64,000 bases of DNA from Verrucomicrobiaceae bacterium (GTDB taxonomy: Bacteria > Verrucomicrobiota > Verrucomicrobiia > Verrucomicrobiales > Verrucomicrobiaceae): the NCBI GenBank assembly GCA_016795365.1, contig JAEUHN010000031.1, forward strand, positions 144,311-208,310, in the 5' to 3' direction. This document shows positions 1 to 8,800 of the stretch, piece by piece; positions within the stretch are counted from its first letter, which is position 1; each line of letters opens with the position of its first letter. The position numbers and the translations under genes were made by a program. The notes beneath the pieces were generated by a model, which was given only the letters and a program-made list of their open reading frames with translations, was not told the DNA's origin and ran no database searches.

Positions 1-1395
1 GCGCAGACTGACGATGCCGTAGAGGCAGATGGCAGCGGCAGCGGCTTGGGCGAGGGTCCAGCGCCAGCTTTGCAGGCGTTCGTCACCCGCCTTGATGAGC
101 AGGTTCCAGCGTTGAAGCAGCGGCAGGAAGAGGATCAAGGGCAGTCCATACTGGAGAGCTTCGAGAGCCAGGGCTCCGCCCATCCGCCATTCGGCGGCAG
201 GCGCGGAGAAGGGATTGAGGGCCAGATCACTCATCAGCATGGCTACGCTGTGCTCGCGGAACATCAGCCAGCCGAGATGCATGAGCACATACGTGAGCAC
301 CACGCGGAAGATGGCTCCCAGCGCACCACCCTTGTCCGCGAGGATCGGCACGCGCTTGGCGAGTTGCGGCCAGAAGGCCACCAGCACGCCATGATAGAAG
401 CCCCAGATCACGTAGTTCCAGCTCGCTCCATGCCAGAGTCCGCTGAGGAAAAAGGTGACGACCAGATTCCGCTTCATCGTGCCCTCGCCATTTCGAGAGC
501 CACCGAGCGGGATATAGACATAGTCGCGGAACCAGGTGGAAAGGCTCATGTGCCAGCGCCGCCAGAATTCGCCCGGGCTTTGCGAGAGATAAGGGTGATT
601 GAAGTTGGCGCACAACTCGATCCCGAGGAGTCGCGCTGATCCACGCGCCATATCGGTGTAGCCGCTGAAATCGGCATAGATCTGCACCCCGAACGCAATC
701 ACGCCGCCCCACAGCAAGGGGAAGGAAGGATCGCCAAGGGAGAAGACCTTGTCAGCGATCAAGGCCGAGCTGTCAGCGATGACCACCTTCTGAAACAAGC
801 CCCACAGGAGCAGCACGATGCCGCTGCGAATGTCGTGCAGGTGGATGACGCGCTCTTGCGAGTATTGCGGCAGCATGTGCCCCGCACGTTCGATGGGGCC
901 TGCCACGAGCTGCGGGAAGAAGGACACGAAGGTCGCATAATCGATGATCGAACGACAGGCCTTCACCTTGCCCTGATACACATCGACGGCATACGAGACG
1001 CTCTGGAAGGTGAAGAACGAGATGCCTGCGGGCAAAGCGATCTTGATCAGCCAGGGCGATGTCATGAGTCCCATCGAGGTCAGCACCGCGCTCACGTTTT
1101 CGACAAAGAACCCGAAGTATTTGAACACGCCCAGGATCGCCAGATTGACCCCGATGCTGGTGTAAAAGAAGGCCTTCTTCCGCGCCTGAGTCTTGCTGTC
1201 CTCCATGCCGATCGCGCAGCCCCAGTCGAACAAGGTCGTGATGCCAATCAGAATCAGATACCACTGATGCACCCAGCCGTAGAAAACGTAGCTCGCGGCG
1301 ATGATGACCACGTTCTGACCACGACGTGGAAGCCAGTAGTAAAGCGCCAGGACGCAGACAAGGAACAGGAGATACTCGATGCTCTGGAAGATCAT
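1..1395 (-). CDS. MBOAT family O-acyltransferase (C-terminus beyond window)
   Basis: Membrane-bound O-acyltransferase of the AlgI/DltB type, which moves acyl (usually acetyl) groups across the membrane onto extracellular polysaccharide. The reverse-strand frame is open from the ATG at 1395 to the left edge (465 codons, no stop), so the gene is partial. The translation is strongly hydrophobic. It carries the family signatures FFPQLVAGPIER, YADFSGYTDMARG and RRWHMSLSTWFRDYVYIPLGG, followed by SGLWHGASW with the invariant histidine. The start overlaps the stop of the upstream gene by ATGA, indicating translational coupling. Family assignment is firm; the acylated polymer is unknown. Confidence 0.93.
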   Translation of the reverse strand, partial: MIFQSIEYLLFLVCVLALYYWLPRRGQNVVIIAASYVFYGWVHQWYLILIGITTLFDWGCAIGMEDSKTQARKKAFFYTSIGVNLAILGVFKYFGFFVENVSAVLTSMGLMTSPWLIKIALPAGISFFTFQSVSYAVDVYQGKVKACRSIIDYATFVSFFPQLVAGPIERAGHMLPQYSQERVIHLHDIRSGIVLLLWGLFQKVVIADSSALIADKVFSLGDPSFPLLWGGVIAFGVQIYADFSGYTDMARGSARLLGIELCANFNHPYLSQSPGEFWRRWHMSLSTWFRDYVYIPLGGSRNGEGTMKRNLVVTFFLSGLWHGASWNYVIWGFYHGVLVAFWPQLAKRVPILADKGGALGAIFRVVLTYVLMHLGWLMFREHSVAMLMSDLALNPFSAPAAEWRMGGALALEALQYGLPLILFLPLLQRWNLLIKAGDERLQSWRWTLAQAAAAAICLYGIVSLR

Positions 1396-2558
1396 GGGGC
1401 GGGAGCGTTGGCGTTGGCTGAAGGTTTCAAAATAGGAGTGACCACGGGGCCCACACGGGCCCAGAAGTTGGCGAGGTATTGCTTCTGAATCTCGTCCTGG
1501 CTGGAGATGTGATCGCCGTCCACATACATGTCGAGCACGAGACTGGGATCGTTCGTTTCATCCGTGAAGAGGCAACCCTGGTCCTTCAGGTAATGGGCCA
1601 GGGCTTCCATGTAATGGCTAATGGCGGGCAGGTCGCGTCGCAGGTGGTCGGCATCAGGCTTGCGCTTGATCCGATGGAAGTGCAGCACCATGCCGTGCTC
1701 CTTCGCCAGCTTGAGCATGTGGGGCAGGAAAGACGCCTCAGGCGAGACATCGAAGGTCATCGGACCGTCTTCATAAACGCCCGGATCAGAGGCGATGGCG
1801 GTGCTGCTCGACGCCTCGCCGAAGTCGCTGCCCAGGTCGCGACGCAGGTGCTCAAGCCCGAATCGTTGATTGAGTTCCATGCGTCGCTCGCTGCCCGCTG
1901 CCTCGGTGCCCAGGCGCGTAGCACGAAAGGCGCGATTCTGAATCTGGCGCCGCATGGTCGTATTGAGTTCATCCGGGGCGAAGAGCGGCGACAGATGGTG
2001 CTTGATCCATCCGAGAGCCCCGGATTCGAGCACCTTGGCTTCTTCGAAAACCAGCTTCCACTCCGGTTGTGCGTGGCCGTCCAGTTCCTTCACGAGCGGT
2101 TCGTTCATGCCACTCATTCGAATCTCCGGCCATGTCAGATCGGTATCGCGGAAAAAGATCGTGACCAAGGCGGGACGTGCGCCGGATTCGACAATGATCT
2201 TCTTCAAGAACAAGAACCACAGCGCGGACTGCGATCCGCCCTTGCCGAGCTTCTTTGTGGGCACTCCGCTCAAGGTGCTGAGCTGGGCGGGGTCGATGCG
2301 TGTGTTCAGCATCGAATTGCCAATCAACACCCACACCGGGTTTTGTTGCTTCATCTTGGACAGCTCGCTGCGAGGCGAAAAGCCCGACGTTCGAAGCTCG
2401 GTGACGGCAACTTCATTGGGCGGCTCAAACCCGCTCCACAGCAACGGCGGCAATCCCAGCACCAGCAGCGCGAAAGCTGTCAGCTGAAGCAATGGACGGA
2501 TGGCGGGACCGGGAGATGGCACGGTCCATCGAATAGTAACGTCGTCCGCCATGGGCAA
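1392..2558 (-). CDS. SGNH-like accessory protein of polysaccharide O-acetylation
   Basis: A 388-residue protein with one N-terminal membrane anchor (about residues 22-42) and an extracytoplasmic domain. GNSML (residues about 80-84) resembles SGNH block I with Ser as nucleophile, and VDGDHISS near the C-terminus resembles the block V Asp-x-x-His pair. AlgJ/AlgX-like SGNH proteins are usual partners of MBOAT acyltransferases, and this gene precedes the MBOAT gene with an ATGA overlap. I infer that it transfers or edits acetyl groups on an exported glycan. Overall identity to AlgX is not evident, so the role rests on motif and context. The Met at residue 3 is an alternative start. Confidence 0.7.
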   Translation of the reverse strand: MPMADDVTIRWTVPSPGPAIRPLLQLTAFALLVLGLPPLLWSGFEPPNEVAVTELRTSGFSPRSELSKMKQQNPVWVLIGNSMLNTRIDPAQLSTLSGVPTKKLGKGGSQSALWFLFLKKIIVESGARPALVTIFFRDTDLTWPEIRMSGMNEPLVKELDGHAQPEWKLVFEEAKVLESGALGWIKHHLSPLFAPDELNTTMRRQIQNRAFRATRLGTEAAGSERRMELNQRFGLEHLRRDLGSDFGEASSSTAIASDPGVYEDGPMTFDVSPEASFLPHMLKLAKEHGMVLHFHRIKRKPDADHLRRDLPAISHYMEALAHYLKDQGCLFTDETNDPSLVLDMYVDGDHISSQDEIQKQYLANFWARVGPVVTPILKPSANANAPAP

Positions 2559-2658
2559 GAACTACTTCGTCTTGTCGCAACGAATGCCAGATGCGGCCCT
2601 TGGAACTTCCACCGGTTTCTGCTTTGTAGTCCGGCCATTCCGCTTTCTACTCCCGGCA

Positions 2659-3336
2659 ATGCTGCTCGAAGCCATCACTCTTTTCCCCGAACTCATCGAG
2701 ATCCCCATGCGCACCAGCATCATGGGCCGCGCGCAGGAGAAGGGGATCATCAATGTGAAGGTGCATCAGCTTCGCGAACAAGGCCTCGGTCGGCATCGGC
2801 AAGTGGACGACACTCCCTTCGGTGGTGGCCCCGGCATGGTGCTGCGCCCGGAACCGCTGTTCGATCTCTTCGAGAAGTTGGATCGCCCGGAGGCCCGCAT
2901 CATTTACATGTCGCCCGCCGGTCGCCCCTTTGATCAGGCCGCCGCGCATCGTCTCGCGGGGGAGTCGCATCTCATCTTCCTCTGCGGTCATTATGAAGGC
3001 ATCGATCAACGCGTGATCGATCACTGGGTGGACGATGAACTGAGCATCGGAGACTACGTCCTCACCAATGGCGCGATCGCGGCGAGTATCGTCATGGATG
3101 CGGTCGTTCGATTGCTTCCTGGCGTGCTTGGTGACGACCTCAGCTCGGTGGAGGAGTCCTTTGGCTCGACAGGACTTCTTGAAGGACCGCAATACACCAA
3201 GCCTGCTGAGTTTCGTGACATGCGTGTGCCCGACATCCTCCTCTCTGGCAATCACGCCAAGATCGCGGCCTGGCGCGCCGAGCAGTCGCGGATCAAGACG
3301 GCTGCGATGCGCCCCGACTTGCTGGAGAACAAGTAA
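2659..3336 (+). CDS. trmD: tRNA (guanine-N1)-methyltransferase TrmD
   Basis: SPOUT-class methyltransferase that makes m1G37 in tRNAs reading CNN codons, protecting against +1 frameshifting. At 225 residues it is slightly shorter than E. coli TrmD. Recognisable blocks are DDTPFGGGPGM (about 50-60), the knot segments LCGHYEGIDQRVIDHWVDDE and SIGDYVLTNG, then LLPGVLG and ILLSGNHAKIAAWR. The ATG at 2659 gives the canonical MLLEAITLFPE start; the frame is open further upstream to 2500, but that stretch overlaps the preceding gene antisense and is not TrmD-like. The usual partners rpsP, rimM and rplS are not adjacent. Confidence 0.96.
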   Translation: MLLEAITLFPELIEIPMRTSIMGRAQEKGIINVKVHQLREQGLGRHRQVDDTPFGGGPGMVLRPEPLFDLFEKLDRPEARIIYMSPAGRPFDQAAAHRLAGESHLIFLCGHYEGIDQRVIDHWVDDELSIGDYVLTNGAIAASIVMDAVVRLLPGVLGDDLSSVEESFGSTGLLEGPQYTKPAEFRDMRVPDILLSGNHAKIAAWRAEQSRIKTAAMRPDLLENK

Positions 3337-3392
3337 GAGCGCCCGGCGAAGCTCTCCGCTGCGACAGACGCCAGACAGGACATGGCTCCAGC

Positions 3393-4187
3393 CTAAGCCC
3401 TCCGCCTTCTCCGCCACACACCCATCAGGCCCGCCAAGCCCAGCGTCAGCAGGGAGCCCGGTTCAGGCACAGGAGAGAGGGAGATGTTGTCCACCAGCAC
3501 ACCCATGCTCGGAGTTTGCACTGTGTTCCGTGGAGCCACGATGTAGAGGCGCAGGTAGTCGTAGCCGGTCAGGTCCGGTGTGGTAAAGTCGATGCCCGCT
3601 GTGCGCCAGTTCATCGCCGCGCCATTCATCCAGGAGTCCGTCATGCCCGTGTCGGTGAAAAGGACGGTGCGGCTGAAATCATCCATCAGCATCGGCATGT
3701 TCGGGTCGCCCATGAACATGTAGTAGCCCAGCGTGTAGTAGATCTGGATCGTCGAGTCCATGGGCATCATGCCCATCGGATCCGTGGGATCGAAGAAGTC
3801 ATAGTCCAGCTCCAGGTGGTAGTTGGTCTGGCTCAACAGCGCGCCGCCGGCAGATAAGGTGGAGATCGGCTGCGAGATGTAGGTCTCGCTGTTGCTCGTG
3901 GGCGCACCCAGCCAGACCATCCGATTGCCATCCGTAGCGCGGAGCGAGTCCTGCACCCAGGTGCTGCCGCTGTTCGGCGTCCAGCGATCAGCTACGTTGT
4001 TCCAGTAGAGCAACGTCGTCGCGTTGGTGGAATCCACGAACGATTGGTTGCCCTCCCAATTCCCGTTTTCGAAGCTACTATTGAGGATCACATTGGCACC
4101 ATGTGCCGCCGAGATCATTGCTAGGCACCACATGGTGCCTGCGAGCACCCGGGCCGAAGTCCGGGCAAAAAGGAGAGAGGTTTTCAT
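3393..4187 (-). CDS. PEP-CTERM sorting domain protein
   Basis: A 264-residue exported protein. The N-terminus is a signal peptide ending near AHGA. The body contains NVILNSSFENGNWEG and beta-rich segments typical of choice-of-anchor or carbohydrate-binding-like beta-sandwiches. The C-terminus has the tripartite PEP-CTERM signal: VPEP, a hydrophobic stretch LLTLGLAGLMGVW and a basic tail RRRRRA. Such proteins are processed by an exosortase and delivered to the surface or exopolysaccharide matrix. No specific ligand can be inferred. It is transcribed towards trmD (convergent). Confidence 0.9.
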   Translation of the reverse strand: MKTSLLFARTSARVLAGTMWCLAMISAAHGANVILNSSFENGNWEGNQSFVDSTNATTLLYWNNVADRWTPNSGSTWVQDSLRATDGNRMVWLGAPTSNSETYISQPISTLSAGGALLSQTNYHLELDYDFFDPTDPMGMMPMDSTIQIYYTLGYYMFMGDPNMPMLMDDFSRTVLFTDTGMTDSWMNGAAMNWRTAGIDFTTPDLTGYDYLRLYIVAPRNTVQTPSMGVLVDNISLSPVPEPGSLLTLGLAGLMGVWRRRRRA

Positions 4188-4223
4188 GGGGCAAGTGAGA
4201 GAGAGTTTTGCGCCCGGTCACGC

Positions 4224-4694
4224 TCAGCGTGAGACCGTCTGGGCGGTTTGCACCGGCTTGGTGCGTGGAGCCGTCGTTACCAATGGTTCTTTATTTGTCA
4301 GGCGCGTCTTCGCCTCCGCGATGCTCAGTGGCGAGCGCGTGATCGCCTGCGTCTTGAAACCGGCCTGCCGGATTGTCTCGCGGAACTCGTCATCGGTGAT
4401 CGACTGGCCCGTCTTTTCCTTCACAAAGACTTTCTTCAGTTCGAGTGAGATCAGCACCTCCTCAGTCTTGCCCTTCTTCTGGAAGATCTTCTGGATGCCT
4501 TGCACGCAGAAGGCGCAGACAATGCCGTCCACGTCCGCAATGATCGTGTGCGGGGTGGTATCAGGAGTGGGCTTCTTCGCATCGGCAGCCGTCGCTTTCC
4601 GGGTCGAGGTGCCAGTCGCCGATTTCGGCGTGGCAGCGATGGAGGGTAGGGCCAAGGCAAGAGCCAGGAGGGATGTCAGTGCTTGTTTTTTCAT
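4224..4694 (-). CDS. Exported heavy-metal-associated (HMA) domain protein
   Basis: A 156-residue protein with a signal peptide (MKKQALTSLLALALALPSIAA), a low-complexity Thr/Lys/Pro linker, then an HMA/MerP-like ferredoxin fold (about 50-125). The metal site is IVCAFCVQGIQ, matching the CxxC motif of copper or mercury binding domains, and EVLISLELKKVFVKEK fits the following strands. It probably binds a soft metal in the periplasm. It lies 39 bp downstream of a small outer-membrane-like gene on the same strand, and the two may be co-transcribed. Confidence 0.8.
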   Translation of the reverse strand: MKKQALTSLLALALALPSIAATPKSATGTSTRKATAADAKKPTPDTTPHTIIADVDGIVCAFCVQGIQKIFQKKGKTEEVLISLELKKVFVKEKTGQSITDDEFRETIRQAGFKTQAITRSPLSIAEAKTRLTNKEPLVTTAPRTKPVQTAQTVSR

Positions 4695-4733
4695 GGGTGG
4701 GGGCTGTTGGGATGCAGGTTTGCGGTTGGAAAA

Positions 4734-5393
4734 TCAGAAGTGGATCATGCAGCTCAGCATCGGGTCGCCATCCAGGCTGCACCCCGCCTCCACGAACCAG
4801 TTGTTGCGGAACAGTCGCACCTTCGGGATCACCCGGATGTGGTCGTCCATCTCCGAGATGTAGCTGAAATCGACGATGATCCACGTTGCCAGCTTGTCGT
4901 AGTCATGTGCGTAGGGGGCAAAGCCCAGCGACAGTGTCGTCTCCGCGTGCAGGAAGCCGGAGCCCGCATCCACGGCCGTCTTCGCCGCCGTGTAGACCCA
5001 CAGCGTTTCATAGTCCGCCTGTATCGCCGCCCGGCCATAGGCCGAAGTGCTTGTCTTCACACCCCGGCTCCAACCAAAGGCACTGCCCGCGCCCACCCCG
5101 GCGTAGAAATTGGCCTGCGCGTCTTTTAGGTTCCAGCGCTTCAGCAGCCAGTTGTGTTGCACCGCCGTTAGCACCTGCTCCTCATCCCGAGGCATGCGCA
5201 GCCACTCAGCATTGATACCCAGAGCCTTCCCTACCGCATAGGTGTGGTAAGCCTCGAACGAGCTGAATCGACGCATGTAGGTCCCTTGAACCTGTGTTGC
5301 CCCTTCAAAGGCCACCGGATGCGCCGATGCCAACGCCGCCAGGACAAGCCAGAGCATAAGGATCGTGGATGGAAGCGAGAGATTCATTGCCAC
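4734..5393 (-). CDS. Small exported, outer-membrane-like protein
   Basis: A 219-residue protein with an N-terminal signal peptide (cleavage near ALASAHP; a second Met at residue 3 is possible). The mature part alternates hydrophobic and polar residues, is rich in aromatics and ends in Phe (DPMLSCMIHF), as small outer-membrane beta-barrels do. It lies upstream of the HMA-domain gene on the same strand, so a shared role in metal handling is possible but inferred only from position. I recognise no named family. A perfect TATAAT lies 21-26 bp upstream. Confidence 0.65.
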   Translation of the reverse strand: MAMNLSLPSTILMLWLVLAALASAHPVAFEGATQVQGTYMRRFSSFEAYHTYAVGKALGINAEWLRMPRDEEQVLTAVQHNWLLKRWNLKDAQANFYAGVGAGSAFGWSRGVKTSTSAYGRAAIQADYETLWVYTAAKTAVDAGSGFLHAETTLSLGFAPYAHDYDKLATWIIVDFSYISEMDDHIRVIPKVRLFRNNWFVEAGCSLDGDPMLSCMIHF

Positions 5394-5413
5394 AGACGAG
5401 TGAGTTTATGGTA

Positions 5414-5419
5414 ATTATA
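5414..5419 (-). promoter_or_regulatory. Candidate sigma-70 -10 box for the 4734-5393 gene
   Basis: A perfect TATAAT on the minus strand lies in an unusually AT-rich patch for this window, ending 20 bp before the ATG at 5393. No good -35 hexamer is seen at 16-18 bp, so it may depend on an activator or be fortuitous. Confidence 0.4.
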
Positions 5420-5871
5420 AATTTTGAACAACCAAAGTTTCGCGCGTTTGAGAAAAAAGTGTTCAGCAGCCCAGTAGAACCTTCACCCGCTCATCGCTTT
5501 GTTTGCCACGACCGGTGTCCGCTGGTCGCCAATCCGCTGGCGCGACTCAGCTGCTATCCGACCAGAGCACTCGACGCCGAACTCGGGGGCATGTGGCTTC
5601 TTCGCAAACCTCAGGAGCCGACGGCACAGGCATCGTCGCTATGGTTGCGTCCTCATCGGGCACAAGGGTGCGAAGTCCGACGACACCCAGCATGACATCG
5701 CTGACTCACTCGGCGTCGAGGTCAGAGCGTCACGCGCTTGGTTCGCTACCTCCGATGGAGTTCACCTCTGGTCCGCCTTGCATGAGTGAAGTTCTGGGAA
5801 CGCGTCGTAACTCACCACGACCTCAAAGTCCCAAATCCTGAATGCGTCTGCCGATTTCTCATTTCACCTCC
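5420..5871. other. Intergenic region without a convincing gene
   Basis: About 450 bp between divergently oriented genes. Short plus-strand frames exist (for example 5503-5841), but their translations are rich in Ser, Arg, Thr and Pro with no domain, signal peptide or ribosome binding site, so I do not call a gene. The AT-rich left part (5400-5460) probably holds the promoter of the leftward gene. Confidence 0.5.
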
Positions 5872-8800
5872 ATGGCCAAGTCTCCGCTGATCCTCGCGAT
5901 CGCGTTGATCGGTGGAGCAGGGGAGGGTGGGGCCGCGAATGTGGACTTTGTCCGCGAGGTGCGGCCGATCTTGGAGAAGCACTGCTTCGAATGCCATGCA
6001 GAGACGAAGCAGAAGTCCGGTCTGCGCTTGGATGTGAAATCGGCAGCGCTCAAAGGCGGCGACAAGCACGCGCCGGACATCGTGCCGGGAAAGGCGGCGG
6101 GCAGTCCCTTGATCAAGTTCATCACAACCACGGATGACGATGAAGTGATGCCACCGAAGGGTGAGCGGCTGTCAGCAACGGAGATCGAAACGCTGACGCG
6201 CTGGATCAACGAAGGTGCCATGTGGCCCGACGGCGTGGACAAGGCGAAGCTGGAGGACCGGACGGATCACTGGGCCTTTAAAGTGGTTTCGGCTTCAGCC
6301 GAAAAGATGCGACTAAAGCCGCAGTCACTTACCATCGATGGCTTCATCAATGCGAAGCTCACCGAGCTAGGCTTGCAGCGCTCACCACCTGCTGATCCGG
6401 TGACGTGGCTGCGACGCGCGACCTTCGATCTCACTGGCTTGCCGCCAACGCCGGAAGAAGTCGATGCCTTTGCGAAGCAGCCAGACTACGAGCACGCCGT
6501 TGAGCGTCTGCTTGCCTCACCACGCTACGGCGAGCGCTGGGCACAGCATTGGCTCGATGTGGTGCGGTATGCGGACACGCATGGTTTTGAAGTGAATACC
6601 GAGCGTCCGAATGCCTGGCCTTATCGCGACTACGTGATCCGCGCCTTCAACAATGACACGCCGTATGATCGCTTCATCAAAGAGCAGATCGTCGGCGACA
6701 CGATGGGCATCGAGGCAGATGCGGCGACGGGATTTCTCATCACGGCCTCGGTCTTGCTGCCAGGACAGATCGGCAAGGATGCGCCGTCCATGCGGCTCGC
6801 CCGACAGGACTCGCTGGATGAGATGGTGGTGAACATCGGGCAGACCTTTCTCGGTCTGAGCATCGGGTGCGCGCGCTGCCACGATCATAAGTTCGATCCC
6901 ATCACGCAGCGCGACTACTACGCGATGCAGGCCTTCGTCGCGGGTGTGGAGTATGAAGACCGCCCGCTGCGCAATGAGAAAGGCCACACGATGGCAAAGG
7001 AGATCGCGGAATGGAAAACCAAGATCGGCGCGCTGGAGCAACGGCTCGCGACCTTCGTGCCGATGGCTCACCCAGGATTCAAACCGCGCGAGACAAGCCC
7101 GAAGGAGAATGTGGAAACCTTTGCGCCCGTGGAAGCGAAGTTCGTGCGCTTTACCATCCACGATGCGAATCTGCATCCGAGGCTCGGTTTGATCGAGCCG
7201 TGCATTGATGAGTTCGAGATCTATGCAGGCGATGAAAACCTGGCACCCACCTCCAAGGTGATGGCATCTGGATCGCGCGGTGATCACAAGCTGTCGAATG
7301 TGATCGATGGCAAGTATGGCGATCCGCGCGGCTGGATCTCCGACACGAAAGGACGCGGCTGGCTGGAGTTTGAACTGCCACGGACGGCGAAGATTAATCG
7401 CATCGTCTGGGGGCGAGATCGCTCTGAGAAATACAAGGACCGGCTGGCCACGGCCTACACCCTGCAAGCCGGACCCGACCGGAGCCGGATGCAGCTTTTG
7501 TCCTCAGTGCCAGCGCGTCGGCCCACGGTAAACTGGAAACTCACCACGGATCGCTTTGCACCCGTAAAGACGAAGCGACTGCGCTTCACCACGCTCGCTA
7601 CCAATGGTCTGGAGCCTTGCCTTGATGAACTGGAAGTCTTCGACACCCAGGGCCGCAATGTCGCCCGTGAAGCCAAGGTGACGACCTCGGGCAACACCCT
7701 GGTGCCTGACCGCCATGATCCGAGTTATCTCAACGACGGCCACTATGGCAATGAACGAAGCTGGCTGGGCAATGAGAGCGGCAAGGGTTGGGTGGAACTG
7801 GCGTTCGACACCGAGCAGGAAATCACGCGCGTGCTGTGGAGCCGTGATCGCGAGGGCAAGCTGGAGGATCGCATGACCACGGAGTATCGCATCGAAGTCG
7901 AACAAGGCTCTGCGTGGCAACTCGTGGCCGACTCCTCGGATCGCAAGCCGTTCTTCGCTGGCATGGCGATTGATCCCACCTTCACGCTTTCAGGCCTGCC
8001 GCCCGATGAAGCAAAAGACGCCACCGCGCTGATGAACGACAAGCAGAAGTTCGAAGCGCAGGTCAAGTCCGCCGAGGAAGGCCAGCTCGCTTTTGCCGGG
8101 AAGTTCCGTGCGCCAGATGAGATTCATCTGCTCAATCGCGGCGACCCTGAACAGCCCAAGGATCTCGTGACTGCAGCCGTGCCTGTGGCCTTGGGCAAGC
8201 TTTCGTTAAGCAAGGATGCCGCCGAGCAGCAACGTCGGCGCGCTCTCGCCGACTGGATTGCGAGCCCGCAGAATCCGCTCACGGCGCGTGTGATGGTGAA
8301 TCGCATCTGGCAGGGCCACTTCGGTGTCGGTCTTGTGGAGACCGCGAGCGACTTCGGCCGCAGCGGGCTGAAGCCCACTCATCCCGAGCTGCTGGACTGG
8401 CTCGCCAGCGAGTTCATCCGCAGCGGCTGGAGTGTGAAGCACATGCATCGGCTGATGGTGATGAGCGACACCTATCGCCAAAGTGGTTTCGGCTTTAGTC
8501 GAACGGATGCGGCTAAAGCCGCAGCCACTTTGGATGCCGACTCGCGCTACCTCTGGTTCTTCCCCTCACGGCGGCTCGACTCCGAAGTCATCCATGACTC
8601 GATGCTTGCCATCAGCGGCAAGCTGAACCTCACCATGTATGGCCGGGGCTTTGATCTGTTCGACAAACGCGGCGGGCTCAGCGGCTTCAAACCGGTGGAG
8701 ACGTTCACGCCCGAGAATCAACGCCGCATGATTTATGCACACAAGGTGCGTCGAGAACGCGAAGCCGTCTTCGGCGCTTTCGATTGCCCCGATGCAGGCC

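Noticed and set aside
46..639. Plus-strand open frame across the left edge
   Set aside because: It is antisense to the MBOAT gene, whose translation carries all family motifs; the plus-strand product shows no domain.
3337..3356. Possible hairpin after trmD (AGAGC/GCTCT)
   Set aside because: Five-bp stem with no T-run; too weak for a terminator.
5503..5841. 112-codon open frame in the gap before the cytochrome gene
   Set aside because: Low-complexity Ser/Arg/Thr composition, no ribosome binding site and no recognisable fold; three overlapping frames are equally open here.
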